Shown here: positions 37,695 through 50,348 of the stretch, piece after piece
Layout of the letters: each line of letters opens with the position of its first letter
Position numbering within the stretch: position 1 is the first letter of the stretch
Position numbers and translations under genes: made by a program
Assembly: GCA_038363925.1 (NCBI GenBank)
Contig: JAQQWL010000005.1
Location: 1,054,001 to 1,118,000, forward strand
Length of the DNA stretch: 64,000 nucleotides
Direction of reading: 5' to 3'
DNA from: Apiospora phragmitis
Lineage: Eukaryota > Ascomycota > Sordariomycetes > Amphisphaeriales > Apiosporaceae
Notes under the pieces: generated by a model
The model's input: only the letters and a program-made list of their open reading frames with translations
The model's database searches: none
What the model was told of the DNA's origin: nothing

Positions 37695-38492
37695 TTACTG
37701 GGTTTTGGGCCTTGCAGCCGCCAGAGCCTGTTCCCGCTCGTGGCGGCGGACGTACCAAAGAACGAAGCCGTAGGACCCATCCAGAAACAAGAACATACCA
37801 ATGAACCAGGTATAGAGAGGAGAACCGATGTACTGATGGTCCTCTCTCCAGTACCTGTATCGCAACATGTTGGGCAGGATGAGGGCAAACGATCCCATGA
37901 AGCGAGAAAGCCTGGGCGTGGGCAAGGTTAGAAGTAATCATGAAACTTGATGCGACGATTAGGAGACAACATACCACAACTTGTAAGAAGCGCCGCGCGA
38001 ATGGCCACGGCACAGCAGCTGGCAGGTACCCCCCGCGCTCAAGAGGATCTGGCAGGCGAAGCCGCTGACGGCCTGGGCCAGGCTGGGCCCGTACTGCTCG
38101 GCGAAGGCGACGTGGGCCGAGACCCAGCAGGCGATGCACACGACAAAGATCAGGGGCAGGTTGCGCTGGACCAGCGGCGCGTGGCCCCACTCGCGGGCGC
38201 CGTAGCGGACGGCCGTGTACATGACGCCGCAGTTGAGCAGGAAGGCGAGCGTGTGGATGTTGCGCTCCATGGGCACCTTGTAGGGGTACACGAAGAAGTA
38301 TGTGAACTCCCACGCGAAGTTGCAGCAGAGCGGCATCAGCGCCATGCTGTACGTCTGCTCGCGGATCGACTTGGTGATCATGCCGATGTAGTTGGACAGC
38401 CAGCCCACCGCCATCACCAGCTTGCAGACGTCGGCGATCCAGACGACCTCGAGGTACTCCGGAGGGGCGCGGGACATGTCGTGGACGTCCAT
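37695..38492 (-). CDS. Membrane terpene cyclase, Pyr4/PaxB/SubB family
   Basis: Integral membrane cyclase that protonates the terminal epoxide and closes the rings of the prenylated polyketide. Exons 37975-38492 and 37695-37911 with a 63-bp GT-AG intron (37912-37974), giving 244 residues, the family norm. The start at 38492 sits in an excellent context (CCGCCACCATGG). About seven hydrophobic helices. The two acidic residues known to be essential in Pyr4 (Glu63 and Asp218) have clear counterparts: Glu62 in NFAWEFTYFF and Asp217 in MFLFLDGSYGFV. It is divergent from the PKS and separated from the epoxidase only by the transposon island. Ring pattern and stereochemistry cannot be read from sequence. 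Confidence 0.93.
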
Positions 38493-41314
38493 GGTGGCGG
38501 TGTTGGTGTGCCTGTGTGTGCTGTTGTTGTTGTGTGTGTGTGTGTCGAGGTGCGCCCTCTGTTGCGCACAGATAATCGTTTGGGTAGGATTTCGAGGGTG
38601 TAGGTATGACCGAGTTAGCAGGGAAGTTAAGCTGCAACAGCCACTGAAAGCCAGAACGTTGCTGTTCCTGGAACCAGAACCTCGGGTGTGGGAAACCAGT
38701 TTTGGGTTGGTCTGCTGATCTGTTTCGACAGCCTTCGGATATTCTTTCAAGAGCAACTGGTTTGCAGTAATCAACTCGAGCCTATTACTAGACAAGCTAC
38801 GGCTCTACGCTTGGCCAGTCCGGCCGTCGCTTGGTCTGTCCAACCCATGTGCATGTAAGTTACAATTCACGGTCCGCTTCGGATTCCTTTTTTTCCCTGG
38901 CAGTCCTGCGCCAACAGAGAGGTGGTCCACGAGACGGGGAAGCATTATACCAAACAGGAACCTGGTCGATTATTTTTATCCCGAGTCAGGCACAACCAGT
39001 TCCTAATCTGCGTAGCCGTCCCACTCCCGGGCCAGCGGAATGGGTAGGGCAGAGATAAACCACGACTACTGTACGATACGATGTGTCATGTGTCAGACCA
39101 TGCGTTAGTCGATGGCCGACCCTGCTGGGCTCTTTACAGGGTACAATTCCCAGCCGTGTAGATTCGGTGCGGGGACGTCCTACACGCCTCGCATGACAGC
39201 CGTTACATTGTCCACGTTTATTCATCCTATGTACATACATGTATCCACTTGGCTGGGTGAGTCATCTCGTGGGGGAGATGCAAGGACTGTCTGGGTTCAT
39301 CCCCGTCCAGTTATGGGTTACATAATGATAAGCCCCCCCCCCTCCTGCATCGTGGCGGGCAGGGGCCTAAACCTTACTTAGTTAAGACCACCCCCTTGCC
39401 CCTGTCCGCTCAAAGCGGGCTGTACCGAAACTCAGCATCCACGATTCGGACGACACGAGCCATCCCACCACGGTGACAGCGCCACCAGATTAGATTGAGT
39501 CGTAGCGGGCCGCAACTGTATTGTAAAATGTACTTTCTACGCGCACCAACCGAAACCTTGAATCCTGGTTTCTCTTTCACTAGGATGACGCAATTGTGCC
39601 AACTGCTTCGCGACAAGTTAGCTACTTTATGGATCGGTGATCGGTGATCGGTATACCAATCCGTCCCATTGTATGTGCGTTCGTCCAGCTGTTACTTACC
39701 TCTATCGTCATAGCTGCCGTTCGACTGGGGTTGCGGCAGGTCCGGCGCCATGGGCCAAACAGCGTGCCGCCAGTGGTTACGTCCTTGGAAAGTAGGCACG
39801 TATGCAGGGCCACGGCCTCAGCCCCAGAAAGGACAAATTCACCGACCTTATGGCGCCCTTCGGAGTGGATTCGCCGTTACCCAAAAGCTCGGCGCACGCA
39901 TGACTCTCTAGATGGCCACGTTGTAATTAGTGGCCGTCCTTGGGTGCCGTGGGTACCGCGCTTGCTTGTCAGGTTCCCAGGCGGTGCCGTCCAGACTGTT
40001 GGTTTCGGTGGCTCACGGTGCATTGCTGATGTTTCCCACAGCGGTGGCATGAATGGTTTTCTTGCTGTTGCAACATTGCTCTGTTTTTTTATAGCCACCT
40101 TGCCAAGCGCACTGAAACAACACACGCTTATGCTATGCCCTATAACCGGACATCGAGATTGCTTGCGGGCTTGAATCAGTTTATGGTGGTGAGATTATTG
40201 AGTACATGTTACAGTATTGAGATTCGGCACAGCTTCGAGGCATGTGACAGTAGACCGTGGTTAATACTACAACTCTCAGGGATCATTTATGCTAGTGGCC
40301 TCTACAAAGTAACTGTATAACTGGATAAAATATGGATAATTTGAGTATCAAAACCAGGGCCGGTATAGCTCCAAAAATTAGGTGATGTGATTAGCAGTAC
40401 CGATCAGTATAAAATCAGTCCACAGAGTACTAATTAAGATATCGTCAGAATAGTGCCGCACTAAGTTAAATGATCCCTGGGAGTTGTAGAGTGGTTATCC
40501 CATCCACTACCTTGGAGTTCCACGTTTATCCGGCTGATTTGTCGTTCGTGCAAATGGCAGCTTGCTTGTATTCCACGTGGCTGGCGGCCCTGGATGAACA
40601 TTCAGCCCTCTTGTGGCAAAACACGTCCGGTCAGATAAGGAAACTGTCCGAGTTGTGTCACAGTCGTTACGAGGAATATCCCCGGTTTGCACAGACTCCA
40701 GGGGCAAAAGTTGGACACAGATCGGGGTGGTGGATGGGGAACGTGATAGACGAATGTAGTGATTGTCTTGCCTACATACTGCTTGCCTGTTCGTCTTCTG
40801 GGGATCAGCCTAGCCCCTTCTATAGACTCTCAAGTTCCTGTATCTGGTAATATCTGCATCGCTTATCAGCTAACGGGGTGGGTTCGGATGAGCAAGGTGG
40901 ATCGGGGGGTCCAGTCCATTTCCACAATCGAAACATCGTGAACATATGTTCCCTCGAGTCAGAGTGTCTCAAAGGAGGGGCCCATGAGCAAGGGCGTGGA
41001 ATAGTTCTGCCAACAACGCACAGTCAAGTCGATCGTATTCGTATCGGTTAGCTGTATACCAAAGATAGAGATGAGATGCGTGTTGGTTGCGACGTACCAA
41101 GGCATGATATAGTCGCTCCAAAATAGAACAGTAACCAGCAAACAAAAGCGTAAACTCTCGGATCTGGCTGACATAACAAAGCAAAAACGCAAAGCCCAAC
41201 ACAACACATCTTACACTCAACATCGTTCGATGCATTGTTCCTATCCGCAGCATCGCTATTTGCTTAACCATATGCCTTGCTGTGCGTGTTGTATTGTATA
41301 ATTGGCAGTGAATC
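38493..41314. promoter_or_regulatory. Divergent promoter region, cyclase / PKS
   Basis: A 2.8-kb spacer between divergent pathway genes. A (TG)n-like run at about 38515-38547 lies directly upstream of the cyclase ATG. At 39633-39653 the 7-mer ATCGGTG occurs three times in tandem (last copy with one change), followed by GGTATACC. Either could be a regulator site, but that is only position-based. Open frames such as 40470-40850 lack support. Confidence 0.4.
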
Positions 41315-44300
41315 ATGCCTGCGGAATCAACTCCCATGCTCGTGTGCGGTTCGCTCATCGCGAGCCATAATGCAGCCACCCTCACACACCTCCGCTCCAG
41401 TCTCGTACATGACCCCAGCTTGGCGGGACTGAGGCAAGAACTTATCGAGCTTCCTGATGTGTGGTCATTGTTGGTCGACAGAGAACCATCCTTTGGCAGT
41501 GTCGACGCAGCTCCCTTATTCCATTCTCTATCCGACTGGCTGGCGGGTCGCGGCTCGTCCGAGACCCTTTCGCTCCCTGAGGGAGCACCCAAGAACACAT
41601 TCTACGCCGTGCTCACGGTTCTCACTCACATACTAGAATATTCAACATTCCTAGATAGGAATAATGTGGACCACCCTGTCAGAGCAGGAGACGATGGCCA
41701 CACCAAGAGGCTGGAAGACTTCCGAGATGGAGGCATCCAAGGACTGTGTGTCGGCCTGCTGTCCGCCATCGCCATAGCATGCTCCATGAACAAAGTCGAG
41801 CTGGGCAAGAACGCAGCCATCGCCGTGCGACTGGCCATATGTGCTGGCGCTTGTGTTGATCTTGCCGAGCTGCAGTCCGCGGAGCCCACAGTCTGCCTTA
41901 GCGCCAGGTGGTCGCGGCACGAGGATAGCTCAACTAATGAATGCGCCGTGGCGGCCATACTCAAGGAGTACCCGAAGGTAAGTTTACTTCACCTGACTAC
42001 GCCACCTTGCTCTCGCATATATATGAATTCCAACACTGACCTTTTGCACAGGCATACATCAGCGTCCGCTCGGACGTCTGTAGCGCCACCATCACAGCTT
42101 CCAAAGGGTCAGTGCCTGCCCTCATCAAGTCCCTCGAGGAAAAGGGGGCAGTAGTCAAGCGCATCAACCTGTCCGGCCGCTACCACCACTCCATGCATTC
42201 GCCCATGTTCAAGATCCTGCTTGACATCTGCGAGTCGCTCCCCCTATTCCAGTTCCCTCACACTTCGCGGCCGCTAGTACCCCTAAGGTGGAGTGATAGT
42301 GGCGAATTGGTGGCGTCTCAAGACGAGACGCCGCTGCACGAAGTAGCACTGCGCTGCATCTTGATCGAGACAGCGGATTGGCACACCACCATGGTCAAGT
42401 CCTTGGAGGCTATGGTAGCAAAGGCGACTTCGGGACCGGAGTACTTGAAGTTACAAAAGTATGTGCTTGGACCCATGGACTGCGCGCCCCGGCCCGCGTT
42501 CGCGCCTCTACCCATCCAACTCATCCGACCCGCAGCGGTGCCCGAGTCGTCGTACGCATATCCAGACGATGCCATCGCCGTCGTGGGCCTGTCATGCCGG
42601 TTCCCCAACGCCGAGACGCCCGCCAAATTCTGGGAGATGCTCGAGTCCAAGCAGACCGCCACCCAGCTCGGCCCCGTCGACGAATTCGACTGCGGCCTCT
42701 TCCGCAAGTCCCCGCGCGAAGCCGAGTTCCTCGACCCGCAGCAGCGGCTCGGCCTACACCTAGCGTACGAGGCGCTCGAGTCGGGCGGCTACTTCCGTCC
42801 TTCCTCCTCCTCGGGCGCAACCACCGACGACAACGTCGGCTGCTACGTGGGCGTCTCCTCGTGCGACTACGAGGCCAACGTGAACAGCCACGACCCCACG
42901 GCCTTCTCCTTCACGGGCACGGCCCGCGCCTTCGCGAGCGGCCGCATCAGCCACTTTTTTGGTTTGACGGGCCCGTCCATGGCCATCGATACGGCGTGCT
43001 CCTCGTCGGGCGTCGCCCTCCACACGGCTTGCCGCGCCATCCAGAACGGCGAGTGTAGCATGGCGCTCGCGGGCGGCCTGAACCTCACTACGGCCGAGGG
43101 ACGCGCGCAGCCGAACCTGGGCGCGGCTTCCTTTCTCAGCCCGACGGGCGAGTGCAGGCCCTTCGACGAGGCCGCCAACGGCTACCGCCGCGGCGAGGGC
43201 GGCGGCTTCGTGCTGCTGAAGCGGCTGTCGGCGGCCGTGGCCGACGGCGACACCATACTCACCGTCGTGGCGGCCTCAGCTGTCAATAACAGCAAGGGCA
43301 ACAAGTCCATCACCCTGCCATCCTCGAGCTCCCAGAGCGACCTCTACCAGCGCGTCCTCGAGAAAGCCGGCATGCACCCCTCGCAGATCAGCTACGTTGA
43401 GGCGCACGGCACCGGCACCACTAAGGGTGACCCCATCGAGTGCGAGAGCATCCGAAAAGTCCTGGGCAAGGCCCGGCGCCAGCAGTCGGACGCGGCGCTA
43501 CGGCCGCTGGTATTCGGTTCCGTCAAGGGCAACTTCGGCCACGGGGAGGCCGCGTCGGGCGTGTGCGCTTTCATCAAGGCCGTCTTGATGCTGCGGCGTG
43601 GGCTGATCCCGCCCCAGGCCAACTTCGCCGCGCTCAATCCGGCTATCCCCGGCGTCGAGGAGGCTGGCATGGAGGTTGCGACGCGGATGCGGCCGTGGGA
43701 TGTGCCGTTCCGCGCCGCGCTTGTGAACAATTACGGCGCGTCCGGTACTAACGCGGCCATGGTCGTTTGTCAGCCCCCAGCCCAGCACACCAGCAGTCAC
43801 CAACAGCAGCAAGTCGCAGCAGAGCCGACGAAGTGTCACAAATACCCCGTAATTGTCAGCGCCAACTCCCCTGCCAGCCTCCGCAAGTACTGCGACTCCC
43901 TCCTTAGTCTGGTGGAAACTCGGCAGCAGTCCGGCACTGGCGAGTCCATCGTCCCTGCCGTCGCGTGCCAACTGGCCCGGTCGCAGAACCACAGCCTCGG
44001 CTATCGTCGCGCCTTCGCCGCCAGCTCGGTCGAGGAGCTAAAAGCAGGCCTCCGTGGCGACGGCCAGGGCCGCGCCGCGTCCGCCATCCTGCAAATGCCG
44101 CCCTCCGCTACCAAGAAGCCCGTGGTGCTCGTCTTCGCGGGCCAGACGGGCCGCGAGGTGCGCTTCAGCGAGGAGGCGTACCGCAGCTGCGCCCTGCTCC
44201 GGAGCCGGCTGGACGCGTGCGACCGCGCCCTGCAGTCGCTCGGGCTCGCCGGCCTGTTGTTCCCGCGCCTCTTCCGCGCGGAGCCCGTCGAGGACTTGGT

Positions 44301-47300
44301 CCAGCTGCACTGCACGCACTTCGCCGTGCAGTACGCCGTCGCCATGTCCTGGATTGACGCCGGTCTCCGGGTCGCCGCGCTCGTGGGGCACAGTCTTGGG
44401 CAGTTGACGACGCTGTGCGTTAGCGGGGTGCTTAGCTTGCGCGATGCGCTGAAGCTGGTCTCGGGTCGTGCGCGGCTCATTCAGACGAAATGGGGTTCGG
44501 AGAGCGGGTGCATGCTGTCGGTGGATGCTGACACGGCCACGGTGGAAGCATTGATACAGTCGATGCCAGGGGATGACAAGATAGAGATCGCGTGCTACAA
44601 TTCGGCAGTGCACCACATCCTCGCTGGCACCGAGACGGCCATCACGGCTTTCGCCGAGACCGCCCAGTCCAAGGGCGTCGCTTTCCAACGCCTCGAGGTT
44701 ACACACGCATTCCACTCGCACTTGGTAAACTCCATTCTACCGGAATACCTCGAGCTCATCGAGGGTCTCACCTTACGCAAGGCCAAGATCCCTATTGAGG
44801 CATGCTCTTTGACTCAGCAGTGTTGGTCCAAGGTCACACCACAGATGATTGCCCAGCAGTCGCGGGAGACGGTGTACTGGAGCAACGCCATCACGCGAGT
44901 GGAGGAGCGTCTCGGCTCTTGCGTCTGGCTCGAGGCCGGTTCGCGGGCCGTGGGAGTGACCATGGCCCGTCGGGCTCTGGCGGCCCATCCGGGGACCAAG
45001 GCAGATTCGACCTCGTCGTTTCATTCGGCTCGACTCTATGGCGCGGATTCTCTGGACCATCTCACCCAGACGACCCTCGACCTGTGGAAGGAGGGAGTGC
45101 AAGTACAGGCGTGGATGTTCCACGGGCCCCAAGCACATTCCTACGTTCCGCTGGAGCTGCCGTCGTACTGTTTTGAGAACTCCCACCTCTGGCTTCCTCT
45201 CATCGAAACCAGTAAGAGTTTTGAATCGGGCAACTCGATACCGAGACCGGTCCAGTTCGTGTCCCTCTCGGATCTGACCAAGAACGGAAGAGAACAGATT
45301 GCCAAGTTCCAGATAAATCAAGAGAATGAAGAGTACTCCCTCTTCGTTCAAGGGCGGACCGTCTTCGGACAAACTCTGGCGCCCTCTTCCGTGTGGATGG
45401 AGGCGGCCTCGAGGGCTCTTGACCTCCTCCCAGATCAACCGGTCGATCGCGCCCCTGCCGTCGTCCATCAGCTAAGACTGCATGCTCCATTCGGGCTAGA
45501 CCACCAGAGACGACTGATCCTGGTGTTACGGAAGTGCACATCATCTTCCTCTTCCACGTGGGAGTTCACCGTCGAGAGCCAGTTGCTCAAGGACAACAGC
45601 ACCAGCGACAGCAGCCGCGACCTTCACGCCTCCGGTACCGTCGGACGCCCAGTAAGACAGGCAGATACCAGACAATATCAGTCGCTGCTCCGCCACTTGC
45701 GCGATCGGTGCCATTCCTTGCGACAGGAACCCGATGCCTCGGTCGTCAACGGCGCCTTCATCTCCAAGATGATGGCCCAGGTGGCCGATTACGAGAAGAG
45801 CTACATGGGCATACGCCGTATTGCCTGCAAGGACTACGAGGCGGTCGGCGAGGTCGACATCCCCGCCATCGCCGCCGAGAAGTGTGCGGCGACGGCATTC
45901 AACCCGCCCCTGTTTGACAACCTGCTCATTGTGGGTGAGCTTCACGCAAGCAGTCTCGAGGGCTTGGACCGGGATAATCTGTTCATTTGTAAGAGCATTG
46001 AGTCCGTTATCACCCACGACGGCTTGCAAGGTTCCGTCGCAGAGAAGGAAGGACCCTGGATGGTTCATTCTAGCCTGGAGAGGGAGAGCGCCACGGATCT
46101 GGTCAGCGACATGATCGTCTTCAGGCCAGGACAAAAGGCCCCTGTTCTGTCTATTCTTGGGGCAAGGTTTACCCAAATACCAACGCGCTCACTGCGCAGG
46201 GCTCTGGAGTCTGTCAACGGCGTGGCGGAGGACAATGTATTTTCCGCCAAAGTCGACCGTCCGAGAGGCATTACTGTTGTCGATGTCGGAAACTTGGGAA
46301 GTCGGGTATACTCCAATCCGGAGATCCAGTCGGATGAAAGACTTCGCCCCAGTAACCCAATCCGCTCTCATAGCGCATCCGACCTCATCGCGGACAACTG
46401 CAGCGAGTCATCTACTCTGTCTTCCATGACGTCGCCATCGTCCGCCGGCATCGCCACGCCAGAGGACGAGGAGAACGTCAGGGTCCTTACCAACCTTCTG
46501 TCGGACCACCTCAACTGCAGTCAAGGCATCCCGCCCGACACGCCCTTGGTCATGCTGGGGCTCGACTCCCTGGTGATGATGCAGCTCAAGTCGGACATCA
46601 AGAAGGCGTTCGGGAGCCAAATGAACGTGAGCAAGATCGACGAGAACTGCACCTTGTCCGATCTCTGCGGCATGCTTTTCCCCAGCGAGACCACAACTCA
46701 ACTTCTTAGCAAAGCATGCGTGAGCGCCAACACCGTAAACAAGCCTGCGTCGCCGTCAAAGTACGAGGCCGCGCCTCTTGTGCGGATGACTCCGACTTCT
46801 CGCACGCGCAGCGCCTTCATCGAGCTGGCTGCTCGGGAGTTCGCTTCATTGAAGCAAGCAACCAGCGCGGTCACCAAAGAGACCAATTTCGCCGGCTTCT
46901 TCTCGGACGTATATCCCGACCAGATGCGCCTGGTGACAACGTACATACTGGAGGCCTTCAGCAAGCTCGGATGTGACCTGAGGAACATGCAGGCGGGTGA
47001 AATACTGCCCACCATCTCATACCAACCCAAGTACGAGCAGCTGATGTCAAGATTATACGCCATCCTCGAGGCGTCTGGCATCATCAGTGCGTACGACGGC
47101 CAGAAGCTCCGCTTCAAGACGATGAACAATCTTCTCAGCGGAGATAAGTCCTCGGCAGATCTGTGCCGCGACATCTTGGCCGAACACTCGAACTACCGAC
47201 CGGACCATCAACTTCTTGCTGTAACCGGGCCCTATCTTGCCGAGTGCCTTGCCGGCGAAGAGGACGCACTCCAGCTCATCTTCCAAGAAGCCGAATCGCG

Positions 47301-47976
47301 GAAGCTCCTGGAAGACGTGTACCGCAGCTCGCCCATGTTCGCCACCGGCAACGCGCTGCTGGGCCGCTTCATGACCCATCTAATGGAGAGGCAAGCGCTC
47401 GCCGCCACCGCCGACGGCGAGCCCCTCCGCATCCTCGAGATCGGCGCCGGGACGGGTGGCACCGCCTGCCTCCTGATGGACCTGCTGCTGGCCCACGCCG
47501 TCGAGTTCCACTACACCTTCACCGACATCTCGGCGGCCCTGGTGGCGAGCACGCGCAAGCGCTTCGAGTCGCGCTACGGCCGCGACGTCCTCGAGCGGCG
47601 CATGGAGTTCACGGTGCTCGACGCCGAGCGCGCGCCGCCCGCGGGCCGCGTCGGGCAGTACCACATGGTCGTCAGCTCCAACTGCATCCACGCGACGCGG
47701 GACCTGCAGCAGTCGTGCGGCGTCGCCGAGCAGCTGCTGCGGCGCGACGGCGGCGTGTTCTGTCTGCTCGAGCTGACGCGGCCGCTGGCCTGGCTCGACT
47801 GCGTGTTTGGGCTGTTGGACGGCTGGTGGCGCTTCGCGGATGGGCGCAACTACGCGCTGCAGGACGAGGCGCATTGGGAGGCCGTCTTGTTGGATGCGGG
47901 GTTCCACCGCGTAGACTGGAGCGATGACGGCAGCCGCGAGTCGCAGCAGTTCCGGCTGATCACGGCTTGGCGCTGA
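41315..47976 (+). CDS. Non-reducing polyketide synthase, SAT-KS-AT-PT-ACP-CMeT
   Basis: Iterative PKS expected to make the methylated alpha-pyrone core. Exons 41315-41977 and 42052-47976 with a 74-bp GT-AG intron, giving 2195 residues. Domains: SAT (GLCVG, Cys about 144); KS from about 393 (DTACSSSG, Cys about 537; [19 protein letters not shown]); AT (GHSLG, about 1000); PT (about 1310-1600); one ACP ([11 protein letters not shown], Ser1727); C-methyltransferase ([15 protein letters not shown], about 2015). It stops at LITAWR with no thioesterase or reductase, so release must be spontaneous pyrone lactonisation or by another enzyme. Odd: the PT catalytic His (HxxxG) is Arg1323 in [13 protein letters not shown], while the Asp (PLFDNLL, Asp1510) remains. 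Layout and neighbours match the SubA/DpasA type. The frame is intact throughout. Confidence 0.94.
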
Positions 47977-48189
47977 AGAAAGGGGGGGGGCGAAGGGGAA
48001 GGGGAATGTCATGATGAGTACGATGGGCCCTAATGATTTCTTGTTTTCCGTGGTTTCTTGTTGTTGTACACTATTTCCTATTGGTGTTGTTTTGTTTCTT
48101 TTCTTTCGTTATAGCATGAATACCAAGTTTCTGTAAATAGTAACGTGTGCGTAGTTTAACAGCTTTGAAAGAGAACTTAGAAAATACAG

Positions 48190-50348
48190 TCACACCACAA
48201 TGATCGTATGCCGCCCGTCACGGTATCGCTCACACGGGAATCTGTCTTCGCCCGCGTACACACCCTGGCCCAGGACCTTGGCTTTCACAGCTGCGCCATA
48301 CCCACGAGGTATGCCAATGCGACGGAAAACACCCTTCTCCGCAGCCAACACTTCCAGCAACAAGATATAAATGGTTCCGGCGGTGTTTGTCTTCTGTCAT
48401 CGCAGGCATACAATACAGGCCTTCGCTGGTATTTCGTTCATCGAGGTTGCCACCGTTATTACTAGGTCGGGGGTGATCGAGACGGGCATAAGATATTGTC
48501 TTGGATGGTATTTCTGAACAGCGCACGTCGTTGACACCCGTTCTGTTCACAAATATCTCCCAATCATAATAGTAAGGAAATAGCACGAGCTGCTTCAATA
48601 CACCACACAACTTCAGAAATCCTCCACAGACGTGACCAGTGCTATCCTCTGATCCGTACTGTAGTTGTACATCCTCGACACGAATAAGCATGCTCGAGTT
48701 TGGCACACCTACAGTCCCAGGATGCACATATCTGTCCACCGCCGCCCATGACCAAAGTGGGAGCGCGGTAGGGGTTTTCAGGAGCTTTTGGAACATCTGG
48801 CCCGAATTTAGATTGCACAAACCAGAGCAATTCTTGTTCAAGGTAGTGGCGCCACATACTGGCGACGTACTTGTCGTCCAAAATAGAGCTTACCGCTTTG
48901 GCGGTGCCAGAGAGAGCGACTAGCTTATCACTGGGAAAGGTAAGACTGCAGTTCGTATATGCCTCGACAATCCTGGTCCAGCACTTGTACGCCGCGATAT
49001 TGCCGGGAATGGTCGCGACCCCTACGAGACAGTTTGGGGCGAGGTTCTTGATACGCCCTTCGCTATCATAGATTTCCAAGGGCACGCCATCCGGATAGAT
49101 CTCGGCGGCATCCTTCGTGCAGCATTCCCAGAACAGCTGTTGAGAACCAAAGTGAATGACTCGAGGCGAGAGGAGTCGTTCTTGAAGAACCCATGCCCTC
49201 CTATTGATGAGGGAATTGGATACATTATCTTCCCACAAGCTCATATTGGAAACCATGTACGGACTGGCATGGATGCTGGTGGATAGACTCACGATAGCAG
49301 GGGAAATCGAGTGTGGGTCCCTAGCATGAAATAAGGAATGATGGCCGTCCAACGCTTCCGCGGCAGAGATATTACAGAATGACTGTGAGTAAATGTCACT
49401 CATCTGTGGCAGTTCCCTCTTTAGGTCGGCATGGCCATCATCACCTTGCTGAATGATGCAAAGGGAATCGATCCACAGGTACCGGATGCGGAGCTGGCGG
49501 ACGGCATCCCGATATAGCTGCGGAAGCGCCTCATTTCAATCCCGTTGGATAGCTGACGGTAGTTCTCGGTGGTAAGCTGTAGATAGTCGGTCGGGCTCGG
49601 ACCCCAGCAATGACTAAGTGTCATATATGGCCCTCGCATAGTGGAAGGCCTGGTTCCGATAAGATGACAGTGCGTACTTGGACCGTCATGATCACCGCAA
49701 TCAAGAAGGCGCGTTGGATACCATGACTGAGCCCGCAGTCTGTTACACTGCGGGTGATTCGCCATCCAATCCCCAATCCAGCTAGTAGCGAGAGATCGTG
49801 TAATAGCGGCTTTAGTGTCCGGCGCCAGCTCCTCTGTTCCGTTCCGTATTTCTGAAAGTCTTGCGGGAGCGTATTAGGCAATATTATTCAGATGTGTACA
49901 AAACCATAACACGAAAACACATACCTTTATCACTCCGAGGCTGCAGGAGAAAGTCTAAACGCATTACTCCAGAACGCGCGATACGAGGCCCTCCAGGTAC
50001 GGAAATCCCGAGAGTGTAGGTTCCAGGGCCGTAACAGCGGGCAGTCATCAAACTCAAATCGGAAACATGATCCTCGTCCATGGACAGCGAAGGCTCTGTC
50101 GTTGTAGTATCATCCTTTAAAGCACCATCGCCTCGAACATATGGCCGATCACCAGTACTTTTGTTGTGGACAAAACGCCGTTCTTCTAATGCTAGATCGG
50201 CCCACAACCGGTTGCAGATGTAGCAGCAATCGCCGACAGAGCGCAGGAGGCTCGGGCAACTTCGGTGATGTGGCACGTCTGGTCCGTATCCATTGATGCT
50301 AGCAAGGTCGTATGCCCTGAGAGCAGCTGGACACACAGAGCACACCAT
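48190..50348 (-). pseudogene. HET-domain (heterokaryon incompatibility) gene, frameshifted
   Basis: HET proteins act in non-self recognition between fungal strains. Exon 1 (49925-50348) opens MVCSVCPAAL and has the usual Cys/His-rich N-terminus (CCYICNRLW). A 73-bp GT-AG intron (49852-49924) follows. Then come the HET core blocks YMTLSHCWG, RYLWIDSLCIIQ, YSQSFCNISAAEA, RRAWVLQERLLSPRVIHF and LWSWAAVD, and a C-terminal region ending HTIIVV at 48190. The frame breaks three times: one base missing near 49527-49533, one extra A at 48754-48756, and one extra near 48364. As written only fragments can be made. HET genes often decay, but at least the A-run change could be a sequencing error. It lies within the span of the biosynthetic cluster without an obvious role there. 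Confidence 0.8.

Noticed and set aside
37669..38637. 322-residue minus-strand frame overlapping the terpene cyclase
   Set aside because: Shadow frame with Arg/Pro/Gln-rich sequence; the cyclase frame has the membrane helices and catalytic acids.
40470..40850. 126-residue frame upstream of the PKS
   Set aside because: No recognisable domain or intron signals; treated as promoter-region noise.
47380..48012. 210-residue antisense frame at the PKS 3' end
   Set aside because: Shadow of the C-methyltransferase domain.
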